DNA of 64,000 bases from Zygaena filipendulae (GCA_907165275.2 OU015654.1:3117501-3181500); one strand, 5' to 3'. Shown: positions 30,539 through 43,957, counted from the first letter of the stretch. A program made the numbers and translations. The notes: generated from the letters alone by a model not told the origin.

Positions 30539-31946
30539 TAGTATTATATACGTATTAGGATGACTTGCAAAAAAATTCAAAGTCAACTTATTATTATTAT
30601 ACTTCAATAACTTTTCGTCTTTAACAATTCTAACCAAATTTGTATGAGAGAAACCTGGCGGTGAAACGTTATGATAACTTTAAAAATCCACACTTTAAAC
30701 TTCCACATTAATTACTTTTGTATTATATTAGCAGTTCTTCAAAAAGGGTTTGTTTCATCCACCTGACCGCTCTATCTCTGGAATATGTTTTTTTAATTAG
30801 GTAATTTCACTTACAAAAATAGAACTGGCAAAAAAACATACGCGTCGAATTGAGAACCTTCTTCTTTTTGGGAAGTCGTTTAAAAAATTGTACCTAATGG
30901 ATGGCAACCCCCCTGTTGCAGCATGGTTGCAGCCAACATATTTTGTATTATTTTTTAACTCTCAAACAACAGTTTGTAGGTAATCTTTTCGATAGGATAG
31001 GATAGGATGAATTCACAATATAAAGCGTTGCCTCATTTGCAGTGATGCATTTTAATCTTGATCGTAGACAAGGACACTACAGTGTATCAGCTGGTAAGCT
31101 GTTCTACCGCCAAAACTTGTCTGTTGCAACTTGCATCACATTTTATTAAGGTACCTATTTTGTTTTGTATGTGTATGAGTATGCGTCGTCGTAGCATGCA
31201 CGGTTATCATTCCGATTCGTACCGCAGGCGCGGGCACGCGTCTACAACGTTTTTCAAATATCGAACATATTTTATTAAAATAAAAAAAAAAATTTAATAT
31301 TTAATAAAATAAAAAAATACTACCGGCGACGAGGATTGTGTAATCTGGTTTTAGTGTTTTTGTGACGATTTGTTTTTATTATAAAACTTTCCAATGTAAG
31401 TAGACAACGTTTTGTATACGATTATTTTCCTTATATTGGTCAAAGTAATAAAATTTGCAAAAAAAAAAAATTGCTACAGAATAATGTGTTTGCTAACTAA
31501 TCGAGTTTTTGGTATGCCTCTTTTTCATTGACGTTTTATTATTTAAAAAACTATATACTGATATAGGCACGTAGATAGTTTTATACACGTGTTTTCTCCG
31601 GTAACCGTGTTCAAGGCACGTTACCTTGTATCGATGCTTAGGTACTTATACTTCTACCTGCCAACTGATAACGCAAGTTACTGCCTAACTACATAATTAC
31701 CACTTATTAAAATTTATTAAAGTGACTTATAAAAATTTATTTTAACAACAAAAAAATAAAACTTGCAAAAATAAATCTTCTAAAATCTAGCTTTATGCTG
31801 GATTCATACATACCTAGCCAAAAAAAACTGCCGAAAACGGCTAATTTTGTGTTTCCAATCAAACTTTTTTTGTAATTATTATTTATTATATTGAATAGCT
31901 ACAGAAATATATTAAAATAGGATGTAGGTACCTTATTATTTTAATA
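30539..31946. other. Intergenic, nothing recognised
   Basis: 1.4 kb of AT-rich DNA with no frame beyond 80 codons and no repeat ends I can define. Confidence 0.5.
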
Positions 31947-32155
31947 GCTGTTCCTCGCGGTTTTACCCACGTTAATGTCGGAGTTCCCGCAGGAATTCCG
32001 GGGTCAAAAGTAGCCAAGTTACTTCTTATAACATTAGCGAGTGAAAGTCCCGTCCAAATCGGGCCAGCCGTTCAGAGATTAGCCGGAACAAACAGACAGA
32101 CAGACAGACAGACAGGCAGAGAAAAAATTTAAAAATTGTTTTTTTCATCTAAGTA
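31947..32155 (-). mobile_element. Helitron-like element with CAGA microsatellite
   Basis: Begins AGCTGTTCCTCGCGG, has TTATAACATTAGCGAGTGAAAG as in the 119-bp subfamily, and contains a CAGA run (about 32091-32117). Confidence 0.7.
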
Positions 32156-33524
32156 TCACATACTTTCGTATGCATTTAGTGAAAAGCTGTTAATTTGAAA
32201 TTACAAACAGACACTTCAATTTTATTTATTTGTAAACATAGATGTATAGATATTGAACGTTCGACTTGTTTTTGGATTCATGATTCGACCTCATTGAACT
32301 TATTTTAGCGAGTGGCGATAGTGTTACGATGGTTACGAAAGGACGCGAATTAAAATAGATGTTTAAATTGACGAACAGAAAGGATACGCTATTAAATAAT
32401 AATACCTATATTGATCAGTTTCTGATTTGGAATTTTAATAACAGCTTTCCCGCACTTTCATTTTCTTTACGTAATACTTTTTTATTTTATGATTTAGTTT
32501 TTATGTCATTTTGTAACAAACATCCAAATAACTTTTACATTTATAATATTACTAAAAACTTATCTACCTATTCATACTAAGTAACGTAATCCCCAATGCA
32601 ATCTCGGTTTTTTGATTGTTTGCGTGGCTCGATTTTTTACCGGCTGGGTATCGATTCCTACGCCAGCTGTAGTCGTCCGATTTCCACTTAATTAAGAAGC
32701 AAAGAATTTCAAAATAAGTGTTAACGCTTTGTCATTAAATACTTTAAACATGTGTTGTTAACCTATAATTACATTATACAATTAGCTTAATACTTTTTCT
32801 CATTTATACTATAAAATTATTATTGTAATAATCGTTGGTTAGCTTAATTAATAAATAAATAAATAAACACTACAAAAATGTACAGGTATACTTTGTTGAA
32901 AAAAAAAAAAACTAACAAATATTTATGATGGCGGTGTTTACTGAGGACATGATCAGAATTTTTGTCTTTTTGGTAGTTTATCTGTTTGTCCGTGTTTATA
33001 AATTAGAGAACCACAGACCAGTTTAGTGAGCACCCTAGAATAGCCACCGTACCTACTGAGTATATAGAGAATAGCCCAAAAATTCCGACTGATTTTTCAA
33101 AATAATTTTTACTTTAACATCATTGATGTAAAAAAAAATCACGTTATAATTAATGATTGATTAGAAATATTTTGAAAATATTATGTAGTTTCATAGGTAC
33201 CTACGATTATTCTAAACGCCGCTGCACACGTCTCTTTTGCCAAGTCTAATCGTAAATCTCATGTAACAGTAACTTCGAATATCGAAGGGCGACGAGTTTA
33301 CACTACAGACTGTAATATGTAGTTGGATAATGAGTGGTTCAGATATTAATTGTATCTGGACGACCGAGCTTCGCTCGTAGCGGCAGCTGTTTTTAAGTAG
33401 AAAAGCAGTAACATTTTCTAAAAATGAAACCTAGCTAGATCGATTAATCGCCCCCGAAACCTCCTGAATACTAAATTTCATGAAAATCGTTGAAGCCATT
33501 TTCGAGATTCATATTAATATATAT
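32156..33524. other. Intergenic, nothing recognised
   Basis: No gene. A 73-codon frame at 32359-32580 is AT-driven and shows no domain. A (TAAA)-like run lies near 32850-32865. Confidence 0.5.
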
Positions 33525-33851
33525 CATGCTAGGTATGCCCCACGGTTTCACCCGCATGAAACGCTTTTGTATGACATAATTTTTTCCCAACAGGCAACAC
33601 CCGATTTAAATGAAACAAATTCCATATGTAGCTCCAGGTTTAGCTTAATCTGTAATCTGTGAAAACCGCATGAAAATCCGTTCAGTAGGTTCGGAGATTA
33701 TCGCGAACAGACAGACAGACAGACGGAAAACAATTTTAAAACTCTTTTTTTGTTGTTGGGTTACTCTTCTTTTATCACTCCCTGTCAAAATTTGTCAGAA
33801 ATATTCAATGTACAGAATCGCGGATCCTACTCTTTTATTATAGTATAGATA
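33525..33851 (-). mobile_element. Helitron-like element, third subfamily
   Basis: Begins ATGCCCCACGGTTTCACCCGC and contains ATGTAGCTCCAGGTTTAGC, a CAGA run and GGGTTACTCTTCTTTTAT. It shares its body with 6278-6462 and 63775-64000. Confidence 0.7.
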
Positions 33852-34379
33852 CTAGATAGATATACAAGAAATTCTCGTTTAAAGGCAGTAGATTTTATTT
33901 TCGCTTGCACTATGTGTGCGCTCGCGCAGACAAATTGTATTAATTTGTCCGCTTGCAGAAACGACCATTAAAAAATCGAGAGTAAAAAATGCCGCTGTAC
34001 TTAATTAGTATTTGAGAGCACGCTGACCTGTCAGTTTAGGTTTCGTTTGAACTGTCAAATATTACCGATTTCCGATTTTCCTTGGCAATATACAAAATTT
34101 TATATTCCTACGGTCGTCGTTTTATATGAGATCTTTGCTAAATGAACTGTTTGTAAAATATGCCGCAACAAGTGAATACATTGTCAAACCTAATTTTAGA
34201 GTTTATAGTGTTTATGTGAAGCATGCCCACGCGCTAGCACAAAATGTGCATTTGCGGTGCACCTATCAAAATATTTATTTATAGGAATACATTTTCATCG
34301 CAGGGCACGGTCAGTCCGCGAAAGATTTTGTTTACCCGTATGGAATACCTTCAATTGAATATTGCATATTTTATATTGT
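33852..34379. other. Intergenic, nothing recognised
   Basis: No open frame or repeat end worth naming. Confidence 0.5.
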
Positions 34380-34571
34380 ACTAGCTGTCTCCCGCGGTTT
34401 CACTCGCGGTAATTTCGGAGTACCCTTGAGAATTTCGGGATAAAAAGTACCCTATGACACTCAGGACTACCGTAGCCTCCTATAAGTGAAAGAGTTTTCA
34501 AAATCGGTTCAGTATACATGTTACCTCCTACAACATTCCAAATTCACTATTCACAAACATTACCACTTTAT
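34380..34571 (-). mobile_element. Helitron-like element
   Basis: ACTAGCTGTCTCCCGCGG at the left and ACTTTATAATATTAGTA at the right. Carries the CTATGACACTCAGGACTACC body shared with 36669-36875. Confidence 0.8.
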
Positions 34572-36668
34572 AATATTAGTATATTTTAGAGGTAGGTACA
34601 TCAAATAGTTTTCGACTTTATCATACTCAAATTATTTGTAAATTTTAATAAAGTACCTATATTTGAATTCCAATACCAAATGCTACCGGACAGCATATTT
34701 GTAACGTCTTGTCTTTCTCTACCGTATAATTGTAAGAAACGTTAGTTTACAATCTAACATTATAGCGCCGAGGCAAGAAAAGGCGTTGTGGTGGGTGCTT
34801 GTGTTTCGGAATTCGGTACCATATTTTGACTCCATTGTCAGACCTAATCTATAACCTAACTTTGTACAACAGACAGGCACCGTTTATAAACTAACGGTTC
34901 TTATAACTATACCGTGACATATGCACTGCGACAATGCACCGATTCTTCGTTCCTATGACCTCGTTGCCGGTTGTTGTATTCCATATAATCCGTAACGACT
35001 CATTAGTGCTGGAAACATCATTTACTCATGATTTACTCGTAGCTGAAAGGCTACCTACTGGGACAAAATTATTGGCTTAACACGTATTTACCTACCTGCA
35101 CATTTGTTTAAGTTTCTGATGTTTGCACGTATCCCAAAATATTGATGGAAAACAGTACCTTGTCTATAACTTATACTGTCTGATAAACGTATAGGTATAT
35201 AAAAAATTACAACTACAATATATGGTCAGCACTCAGCGTGGAGTATGGGATCCAATTCTACCAAATGCTTTCAACCTCCGCAAGTTTATGTATCTATATG
35301 AATCTATCTCTCGCATTTCATTAATCTTTAAAGTATTTTTTTCTTTCGTCATTCATTTTAATAAGTTTGACGGTGACTTTTGTATTTTTTGCACTTCACT
35401 CAACGTAGTGCCTTTGTAGTGCCTATATGCAATGGGTGCATTATGTTATTTTAAAAGTACCTATAAAAAGTGTTGCATTTAACTATTTATTGTGTCTACT
35501 ATGTCGAAACTGTTGGGAAGATTAGAAGCATTTTAATGAACTCTACATAAAGTTCGTTTAATATAGTAATGTCGTGTTTTTTCACGTTGCTAGTACAAGT
35601 GAAAAAAACACGACATTACACGTAGGACCCGTCGATATTAACTGTTTACTGGTTGTATAAGAAACCTCTTTGATTATTGAAAATTACCATGCTGAGATTT
35701 CTCAAAAATCTGTTTAATAGCCCATTTTTCTACACCACTTGATTTGTTTTGAGTGATTATAAAAGTTGACTAAATACATATAATTAAACTAAATAAAAAT
35801 ACGATATTGTTTTATGAACACTTGGGATGGCCACGGAGAATTTTATGTTGTTTTGATAAGGAATGGTGACTTTATTAGGTAAAGTTCAAGGGTTTGAGCC
35901 GAATAAGTTCAGTGGTGACTTGATAATAAATTATTTGGGCTACTGACTGTTCGCATAGCCTTGCTTTATCTGTAAAAAAACTTCACTCACGGATGAGTGA
36001 TTACGATTGAGGAAACTAAATGACCTACTTTTAAGATTTATATGTTTCACATTTTTATCAGGCTATCTAACATTATTGATTAAAAAAAAATGCCTGGCTG
36101 CCAGTTATCTAAGAACAGTTAGCGACTGACACCATATTTGGACATAGATAAGCAATAGTGTGTTAACCCACACTAGAGAAATTTTGAGTAAATCGTGTTT
36201 TAAAAGTAGGAGCGCCATTTTGTGTCAACATTTTTTATGTTCAATATTTAGTTACATATTTAAGCAATGTAATAAGGTAAAGACAATTAAAAAATGTTCC
36301 CTAACCCTCAATAAATCGTTCTGAATCAATAACTTAACTTTGTGAGTTAACATGTTATTGCTTATCTGTGTCCATTTTAATGACGGTGCAGTCAAGTGTG
36401 ACATCTATCATCCTTCTAAGCTCATCAATGTTTAATTAATGTGTGTGTAATGAATACTTTAAAGATGGCCATATAATAATAATATATTTGGTAAGTTAAA
36501 TTTTTTAATACCCACCTAAATATATCTATTACTCGGATAAAAGTTCATAATAATAGGTATGACAATAGGGCTCGAACACATAGGGCTTTGCCCTAAGCTT
36601 ACAAAGTGCATTATTATATTTATTTAAAAAGATCACACTAAAAGCAACATTCATTATTATAATGACTA
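34572..36668. other. Intergenic, nothing recognised apart from a hairpin
   Basis: 2.1 kb without a gene. A 19-base inverted repeat with a short loop lies at 35567-35618 (TAATGTCGTGTTTTTTCAC and its complement with one extra base). Confidence 0.5.
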
Positions 36669-37030
36669 CTAGCTGTATCCCGCGGTTTCACCCGCGGTAA
36701 CTTCGGAATTCCCGTGGGAATTTCGGGATAAGAAGTACCCTATGTCACTCAGGACTACCGTAGCTTCCTATAAGTGAAAGAATTTTCAAATTTGGTTCAA
36801 TAGGAGAGTGTATCCAGAGATTACCGTCACAATTTCACAAACTCCCACACTTTACCTCTTTATAATATTAGTGAGATCCCGTGGGAATTTCGGGATAAAA
36901 AGTACCTTATGTCCTCTGTATCCCTGACAACGTGCATGCAAAGTTTCATGTTGATCGGTTGAGCCGTTAAGGCTTGAAAGCCTAACAAACAAAAAAACTC
37001 ACTTTCGCCTTTATAATAGTTATTAGTAAC
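36669..37030 (-). mobile_element. Two Helitron-like elements joined end to body
   Basis: The first (36669-36875) runs from ACTAGCTGTATCCCGCGG to CTTTATAATATTAGTGAG. The second (to about 37030) starts in the body at ATCCCGTGGGAATTTCGG and ends TTTATAATAGTTATTAGTA. Confidence 0.75.
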
Positions 37031-37058
37031 GGTTGAAAGCGTCTGAAGCTAGCTAGAT

Positions 37059-37740
37059 AGCCGGATCCACACCGGACGATCCAAAGCGCTCCGATCGCGC
37101 GCGGCATGGAGCGCGCTCCACGGAGCGTGAAGTGTAGACGTGCCGCGCGCGATCCATGTGCGCGGCGGAGAGCGCGCGCTCCTCGCCGCGTGCGATCCAT
37201 TTGTTGTCGGTTTTTTGGCCAGACTCAAAGGTGCCTCAGTCGCTTGGCGCGCGCGGTCTGGACGGTTCGGTTGTGAGAATCGCGTGATCCGCCGTTATGG
37301 ATAATTCGCAATGTATCCGTTTAATTTCCCTATATAGGGAGAATAAATGTTTATGGGATCCTAACGATACCAATTACACAAATAGAGGTGTAAGAGAAGA
37401 TGCCTGGCGGAAAATTAGTCGGCAAATGAACAATATTCCAACGACAGAACTAAAGAAAAAAATGAAGTCTATAAATAAATAATAAATAAATATACAAGTA
37501 AAATGTAGCTTGCAGCTGCTACGGCTATTCGTCGCCGTCGTTGCACGTGTGACTCCATAGCCAGACAAAATTCAACTGATTCAGTATGGATCGGCAGGAG
37601 CGCGTTGGAGCAGCCAGTCAGGATCGCAAAAGATTGCTGTTGGATCGACCTAGAACGATCCACGCTCCACGCATCACGATCTTGGATCGCGGATCGCGGG
37701 ATCGCCGATCCATTTTGGATCGTTCGGTGTGGATCCGGCT
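37059..37740. mobile_element. 680-bp inverted-repeat DNA transposon with GATC-rich ends
   Basis: Terminal inverted repeats of about 27 bp (AGCCGGATCCACACCGGACG... at 37059 and its complement ending 37740) with two differences, flanked by GAT on both sides (37056-37058, 37741-37743). Sub-terminal stretches are dense in GATCG/GATCC words. A MADF-like frame lies inside. A 3-bp target duplication and a MADF/Myb-like partner gene fit PIF/Harbinger best, though the target word is not the usual one. No DDE nuclease is present, so it is non-autonomous. Confidence 0.75.
37297..37482 (+). pseudogene. MADF-domain fragment inside a transposon
   Basis: 61 residues with the MADF pattern: CIRLISLYRENKCLWDP, then NYTNRGVREDAWRKIS and KKKMKSI. 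MADF domains bind DNA and also occur as accessory proteins of PIF/Harbinger transposons. The domain is cut right after the last helix by a stop in AT-rich sequence, where full proteins continue. It is either a first exon whose partner is lost or a decayed remnant. Confidence 0.6.
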
Positions 37741-37920
37741 GATGACATGTAAAGTTTCCTCCAGCCTTGAATAATGTTTAGATAGGATCGTTGAATAGAT
37801 CTCATTTAGTAAAATTCAACATTTTGTTATTATGCCTCAATTATCGCTCTGATCGGAGTTTTTTTTTTGTTCCTGTAGCTTGTACTTATACTACCTCAGT
37901 ATACAGAATAATCTATACTA

Positions 37921-38122
37921 TCTATACTAATATTATAAATAGGAAAAATTTGATTTTTTGTTTGTATGTTACGATTTAACTCAAAAACTACTGGACCGAT
38001 TTCAAAAATTCTTTCACCATTAGAAAGCTACATTATCCCTAAGAAACATACGCTATATTGTAATCCGGAATTCCCGCGGGAACTCCGAAATTATTGCAGG
38101 TGAATCCGCGCGGGACAGCAAG
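37921..38122 (+). mobile_element. Helitron-like element (second subfamily)
   Basis: Starts CTATACTAATATTATAAATAGG and ends with a damaged hairpin and GGGACAGCAAGT. Shares TTTCACCATTAGAAAGCTAC with 50739-50937. Confidence 0.75.
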
Positions 38123-38385
38123 TAGAAATTAATATGTCGCGAATGCCAGTAGGTAAGTAGCTGACCAATGCAAATGTTGTGTTTTAAGCTTCCGTATCCG
38201 GTCTAGTATGCCGTTATTTGAAAATTAATTAATTCGTTGTTTTTCAACAGTTGCCACACTGTAAACAACAATTTTTAACATCAGTTATAAATAAATAAGA
38301 TTGTTTCAATTGTTTGGGAGTTGAGGTCGCGTTCGTTTCAAAATCGTACGCAGTTTTCAAAGTTAAGGGCGCGGGCGTCACAATA

Positions 38386-38680
38386 GGGATGGTGACGACT
38401 TTTGAAAATCAAAATTTTAATTAGTCCGTCAGTTAGGAAAAAATAAAATAATGGACTTGTATTTTTTGCTTTTTTCAAATTTATGGAAATGAACATAGAT
38501 AGCTATAGCGCAAGTTTAGGGTGGGGTTGTGAAGTGGATTATTATTATTATTATTATTTTTTGACTAAAAAATAACGGCGGCGTTATTATTTGAGTAAAA
38601 AAGGAAAAAAAAAAACGTGTCCAAATATTTGAATAATCTACAAACCGGGCTAAAAAAATTTTTTGTCAATTAGCCCATTA
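38386..38680 (+). mobile_element. MITE of the GGGATGTTGAC family, diverged
   Basis: Left end GGGATGGTGACGACTTTTG and right end GTCAATTAGCCC, with AATTAGTCCGTCAGTTAGG inside. The centre lacks the paired TGACGTCA sites and holds an ATT run (about 38540-38560) after GAAGTGGATT that resembles a SINE tail. Confidence 0.7.
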
Positions 38681-39049
38681 CTTGATAATTATATGCTCCT
38701 ATTAGCTTGTGGATACTGGAGATGAACGCCTGAATTTTGCTGTATAACTAAAAAGCCGCTGTCTGACATTTGGTCTATTTTTACCTTTTTATACGAAAAA
38801 AATATCTACCGTATTTGCGGTTTTCCTTATCTTGAATAGTTGGCATTTTATTCGATGATTCATGAGATTTTAGAAACACTGATGATTAACTAAAATGGAA
38901 TAAACTTTTGGATGGACAAACGCTTGGATTTTGATACTTACCATAGTACTTATGTGTGTACCACACAATACGGACAATTTCAGTTAAAGGGCAGTTACTG
39001 CCTACTCCCACCGACGCCAATCACACACTAAAACATTTATTGTCTCTAA
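38681..39049. other. Intergenic, nothing recognised
   Basis: No gene or element ends seen. Confidence 0.45.
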
Positions 39050-39250
39050 TGTGAATGAATGAATGAAAAACACTTTATTGAACACCATAAACAGTACAAT
39101 AAATAAAAAATAATAATTTAGAAACAGAAAGTATTAAGTGGCTCCAAATAGCGGCCTTATCACTATAAAGCGATCTCTTCCAGGCTACCGGGCGGAGTAT
39201 GGAGATATTTGTTACAGTATGTGATGTAGTAGAGACCCTTATTAGTCAAT
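39050..39250 (-). mobile_element. Retroposon (LINE) 3' end
   Basis: GAATGAATGAATGAAAAACAC then TTTATTGAACACCATAAACAG and GCGGCCTTATCACTATAAAGC, the layout of a reverse-oriented LINE tail with terminal tandem repeats. Family not certain. Confidence 0.5.
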
Positions 39251-39789
39251 GGTTAAAATATAAATCGTTCCTTTCTTCTTCCTTTACCTACCACCCATAT
39301 TTATCTGTTTATTACTACATTCATATTATTATCCACAAACCTGAATGTAGTATGCTTGTAATGACAATTACTGATTAACCTGTTTGGCCGTAATTTCTTG
39401 GAGTCGGCCCGGACACTCACCTATACTTAGCAGGATCTTGTCAGACTTCACTTAATGTACAGTCAGCTTCAAAAATATTCATTTGTGTCCAGTGTCAGTA
39501 CAATGGAACCTTTATTACCATTGCAATAAGATTCAACGATTGTGTATGACGAAAAGTGATTACATATTTTTCTGGTGATGACTGTACTTGGAAATGGTTC
39601 GAAAGCTGCATCTACTTGACTATACTCGTGCTCGTATGAACATGTGAGTTCCTTATTACTAGACAATTTTATTCTATATCTATTAGACAGTGAGTAAAAA
39701 TATTTAAGTAGGTATTGTTATTTTTAAAATATAGATATTTATAATTAACCGGAGTCAATAGTCATAAAATTATAGTAGAATTATTAGAT
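39251..39789. other. Intergenic, nothing recognised
   Basis: No open frame with domain content; no repeat ends. Confidence 0.45.
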
Positions 39790-39868
39790 ACAAATTATTA
39801 TTATTATTTGCTTGGTTTCCACGACACAAGCTTACATGTGTTGTGTGGTGGGAGTGGATTATTGAATT
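39790..39868 (+). mobile_element. SINE 3' fragment
   Basis: TGCTTGGTTTCCACGACACA and the GTGGGAGTGGATTATTGA tail match the 3' half of the SINE at 58394-58672 (which is on the minus strand). Confidence 0.6.
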
Positions 39869-40228
39869 TCTTATAGCTTTAACAATTACGTTTTAATCAA
39901 ATTAATTTTAGATGACTAATTATAACGGCGGGACATACTGTGTTTCTGTATACAATCTACAGTAAAAATCTAATAGATTTTTAAAAAATGTGGCAATAGC
40001 AATGTGGCCGCTCTAATCCCACAGATTTACCTCAGAATACATAATTCTAATCATAATTTAAAGGCGATAAAATTCAACATAATATTGACTAAATTGCTGC
40101 AATAGTGTATAACTGTAGCTGGTATAAATTACATACTATTGTGGTGAAAATGTTCATATTCATCACTGGTATAACAGTTATATTTACTAATATTAGTTAT
40201 AGTTATAACAAGGTAAAGTTTGTGAATA

Positions 40229-40553
40229 GGGATGTTGACTACTATTGAAAATCAAAATTCTAATTAGTCCGTCAGTTAGAAAATAAAAAAAGCAATAGAC
40301 ACGTATTTTTTGCTTTTTTAAATAAATTAAAATATACAGAGATAAAGCGCATTAAAGTCTAGGATAAGGAGGTCGTGACGTCACTAACCGCAAAACCGCC
40401 ATACAAACTGTCAGAATAGTGACGTCACGCGAAATTTCAACTCAATATATCGCCGTTATTTTTTGATTACGTAAAAAAAGAAAAAATACGTGTCCAATAT
40501 TTTTTAATAATCTACAAGACTGACTAAAAAATAAAAATTAGTCAACATGCCCA
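40229..40553 (+). mobile_element. MITE of the GGGATGTTGAC family, full copy
   Basis: Ends GGGATGTTGACTACTATTG and TTAGTCAACATGCCCA form short inverted repeats. Two GTGACGTCAC palindromes (about 40376 and 40420) flank AACCGC...CCATACAAA. No coding capacity. Confidence 0.85.
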
Positions 40554-40709
40554 TTGTGGGTTTGTGACGTTGTAGGGGCAATCTCGATCAAAATCGATTT
40601 TGAAAATTCTTTCACTTATAGGAAGCTACGGTACGGTACGCTAACCAAAATTTAATTAATAGAAATAATGGAAATAATCGTTCTTCCAATAATTATTATT
40701 TATAGTTAT

Positions 40710-40948
40710 AATAGCTCTTCCTCGTGCTAATATCGGAGATTCCGGGGTTAAAAGTGCCCTATGTTTTTTCTATACCCCTGACAAAGTATGGTATGCAAAA
40801 TTTAATGCAGTTTCACCCGCGTTAATTTCGGAGCTCCCGCGGTAATTCCGGAATAAAAATCCTGATAACGTTTATGCAAAATTTCATTATTATCGGTCTA
40901 GCCGTTAGGGTGTGAAAGCGTAACTAACAAACCTAATAATAGTATGAA
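40710..40948 (-). mobile_element. Helitron-like fragments
   Basis: AGCTCTTCCTCGTGC, then a second start GCAGTTTCACCCGCGTTAATT and the body boxes CATTATTATCGGTCTAGCC and GTGTGAAAGCGTAACTAAC. Two copies have merged. Confidence 0.65.
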
Positions 40949-41804
40949 TTTCAACTAATTTACACGAGACCTTGACAAATTATATAGGTACCTAAACCTC
41001 AACCGCATGAAAATCCGTTGAGTTGTTTTAGAGTTTATTGCGAACAGACAGACGCGGCAGAGGACTGTGTTTTATGACGGACTTAGGTGGAAAGTGTGGT
41101 GAGAATAAATTTTTTGACACAAATTTAAAAGGTAACTGGAATTAATTCCGCTTGAAATATGTATACAGTGTCATAGTATTGTAATGCGACACGTGCATGT
41201 ACATTTTGCGAGTAATTTAAATTGAATATTTATATATTCGACATTCGTTAAAAACACATACACGCAGACGCTTCGGCTGACGTCTTCAAGGAATTGTTCA
41301 ATTTGTTCACTGTCGAGTGTCGTGTTCTATTATATTATGAAGTAGGTTAAAAAAATCTTTGAAAAGTATTACAGTCGTTCTCATTATAATGTATCAATAA
41401 GCATACAGTTGTATTTATACTTATGCAGATATAGTTATTCACATACATTTCCATGAAATTAAGCATAACTACGTCGTTATTCTTGTTATTTGCTTTTCTT
41501 CTCTTCGTTTATAGACTTGGCACACAGTGCATTCAGCATTACAATTTACAACGAATGTATTTTTTACTATCCCCGATTAAAACTGCAGTTTATGGTGATA
41601 TAGACTACAAGTTCTTTCTTAAAGTTTGTGGTGGACACCGGTGGAGATATCAACTCGAGATATCATAATAATAATACTATGTTTTAATGCACAAATTCTT
41701 ACATATAAAAATCAATTGCCGTTCATTTCAGTCTAGCAAATCTCGAAAATGCCTCGACCGATGTGAATAATTATTTTTTATTGTTTTCGTAATCGTCAGG
41801 ACGA
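40949..41804. other. Intergenic with a Helitron-family scrap
   Basis: A third-subfamily phrase (CGCATGAAAATCCGTTGAG to GGCAGAGGACTGTGTTTTAT) lies at about 41005-41075. A 71-codon frame at 41453-41668 has a hydrophobic start but no homologous feature I can name. Confidence 0.45.
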
Positions 41805-41853
41805 TCTTGTGAGAATTCCGAAACTCGCGCAGGTGAAATCGCGGGCACAGCTA
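41805..41853 (+). mobile_element. Helitron-like 3' end
   Basis: GAATTCCGAAACTCGCGCAGG, TGAAATCGCGGGCACAGCTAG|T. Confidence 0.65.
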
Positions 41854-43957
41854 GTATACAATGCATTTCCGCTTTTAAATAATATTTTTTTTTGTGTCAA
41901 CCTAAATAAATGACGGAACTGATAGGTACCATTAAGTTTCCGCTAAAAAAATACCACATTCTTTAGTCTATTAATATGCTTTTACCTTGGGTTTTAGTCC
42001 ATGTACGTGTCTAACGGTATTTCTAGCTACGAGTAGATATGTTCAGTTTTATGAGGGTTTGATAAGGTTTGATAGTCATCTCTAGTAACAGTGAATGGAG
42101 GCAACGTGTTTTAATTCTGCACTAATCTTTCGTTTGAACATTGTATGGAGTAGTAGACTACGTATATTATTACCTTTTCAAGTGTAATCTGTTAAGCATT
42201 TTTTTCTGCCCGGTTTGCAAATGACGATAATTTTATAACATTTTATAGAATAGCAAACGAATTATTCTGTGTCTTCGATGTCGCTCTTAAATTAGTAAAT
42301 TGATGGCGAAAAAACACAATGAGGGTGATTGAAGACAACGATGCCTCAGTATATGTGCCTATATATGTATTATACATGTAGGTAACTACTTGTCGATGTG
42401 AATGACCGTTGATCGAGCCTTGAGTACAGTCAGTACCATAAATGTGTAAACGCTCCGTCAGTCTTTGAAGTTTATAACTGTTGCCATAAGATTCGGTGGC
42501 TGTCAAAATTGATAGCATATTTCTGATGTTGACTGTTCGTTGTAGCACTGGCTACTGTTTTTAGTTAGTATTATAGTAACCCGGCAAGTGTCGTGAAAGC
42601 ACGTCGCGCCTCGTGTCAACTTTCATACAGGGTTAGCCGGAAAGGGGATACCAAACCTATAAGATATGAAAGTGTCTATGATGATCAATAAAAGTTGCTT
42701 AAAATGATTAGTTTTAACTTTTTAATTGGTTTCATAAATAGATAAATATACGATGGAGCCGACTTTAACTATACAGTTTAAGTTTTTCGACTTTCTAAAG
42801 GTTTTTTCAAATAATTCACATCTACGTACCTTCCGTCGTGAGAAAAATCAAAATGTAGGTGGATAGACGTATAGTTAAACAAGACCTCATGGAATGCGGT
42901 GTTCTGAGCACGAAGTCTATGAATAGGGTGAAGCAGAGAAGTACCTACCTAGTACGAAGAAAGCTGATTTCATTTCCTTAAATAGGATTAATATTCGGCA
43001 GACAGAAAGACAGAATAAATTACATTGAATTTTAAATATTATGTATTTAACCGTGATACTTTAAAAATTGTCGCGGCTTAGTATCCCCTGTCAGACTAAC
43101 ATTGTAGATGTAGGGTACGTCTGAGATGATGACTTCCCGACATTGGGTTGTCAATTTTCTAGGTGACTTCTTGGATTCATTCTGAAAGTCTTCGATTCGA
43201 GATTTTAATACTTCAGATAATTGTATCAATCCGTAGATTTCTTACATCCAAGTCGGTTCAGCATGGCTTGCGCTTCAAACCTAGATTATATTCTAGGAAA
43301 ATGGTAACCCTACTTTCTATCGACAAAATGATTACCGCCTCTCCTCTATCTACGGCATCGGCATCACTAATTTGTCAGGTTGTTAGCACGTTTAGAGTGT
43401 CCCCTTTACACTATACCTACTGTTACTTACTGTCTCTAATGGTCAAAGGTCAAAAAAACGTCTATTGTTAAAATTACAATCATCCTATATTTGAAATGTA
43501 AATTGATACCTAAACACGTAATTATTGTGGTCTAAAATTCTAAAACTTTCCTCCTTTAAGACATTGTATAACACGTGTCATTAAGTTCTATTATTCAGTT
43601 GTTATTTGATTGTTTTAAAAACAGAGTGGTTTGCGATTCGTCTGTTGTGTTTTGTTTTCTCAGTTTTGGAAAAAAAAAATTAAACATTTTTAATGTAGTC
43701 ATATAGTATAAACAAAAAGAATCTAATGAGAATTTAAACACAGTTTTAGGTAAAGGGTTTTTTATTGTTTTTTATAATGATTCGTTTTGATTTGAACAAA
43801 TTTGAATCACACTTTCATAAGTTTCATTTGCTTTTTCAGTAAATGCATGAAACATTTGGGCAATAAACGATTTTATTATTATTATTGATCAAAAAATAAT
43901 ACCGCTGTCTTAATAATTCATTTGTGTCATAGACCATAGTTTGATCCTTGTTGATTT
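41854..43957. other. Intergenic, nothing recognised
   Basis: 2.1 kb. Frames of 60-102 codons on both strands are AT-driven and show no domain. Confidence 0.5.
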
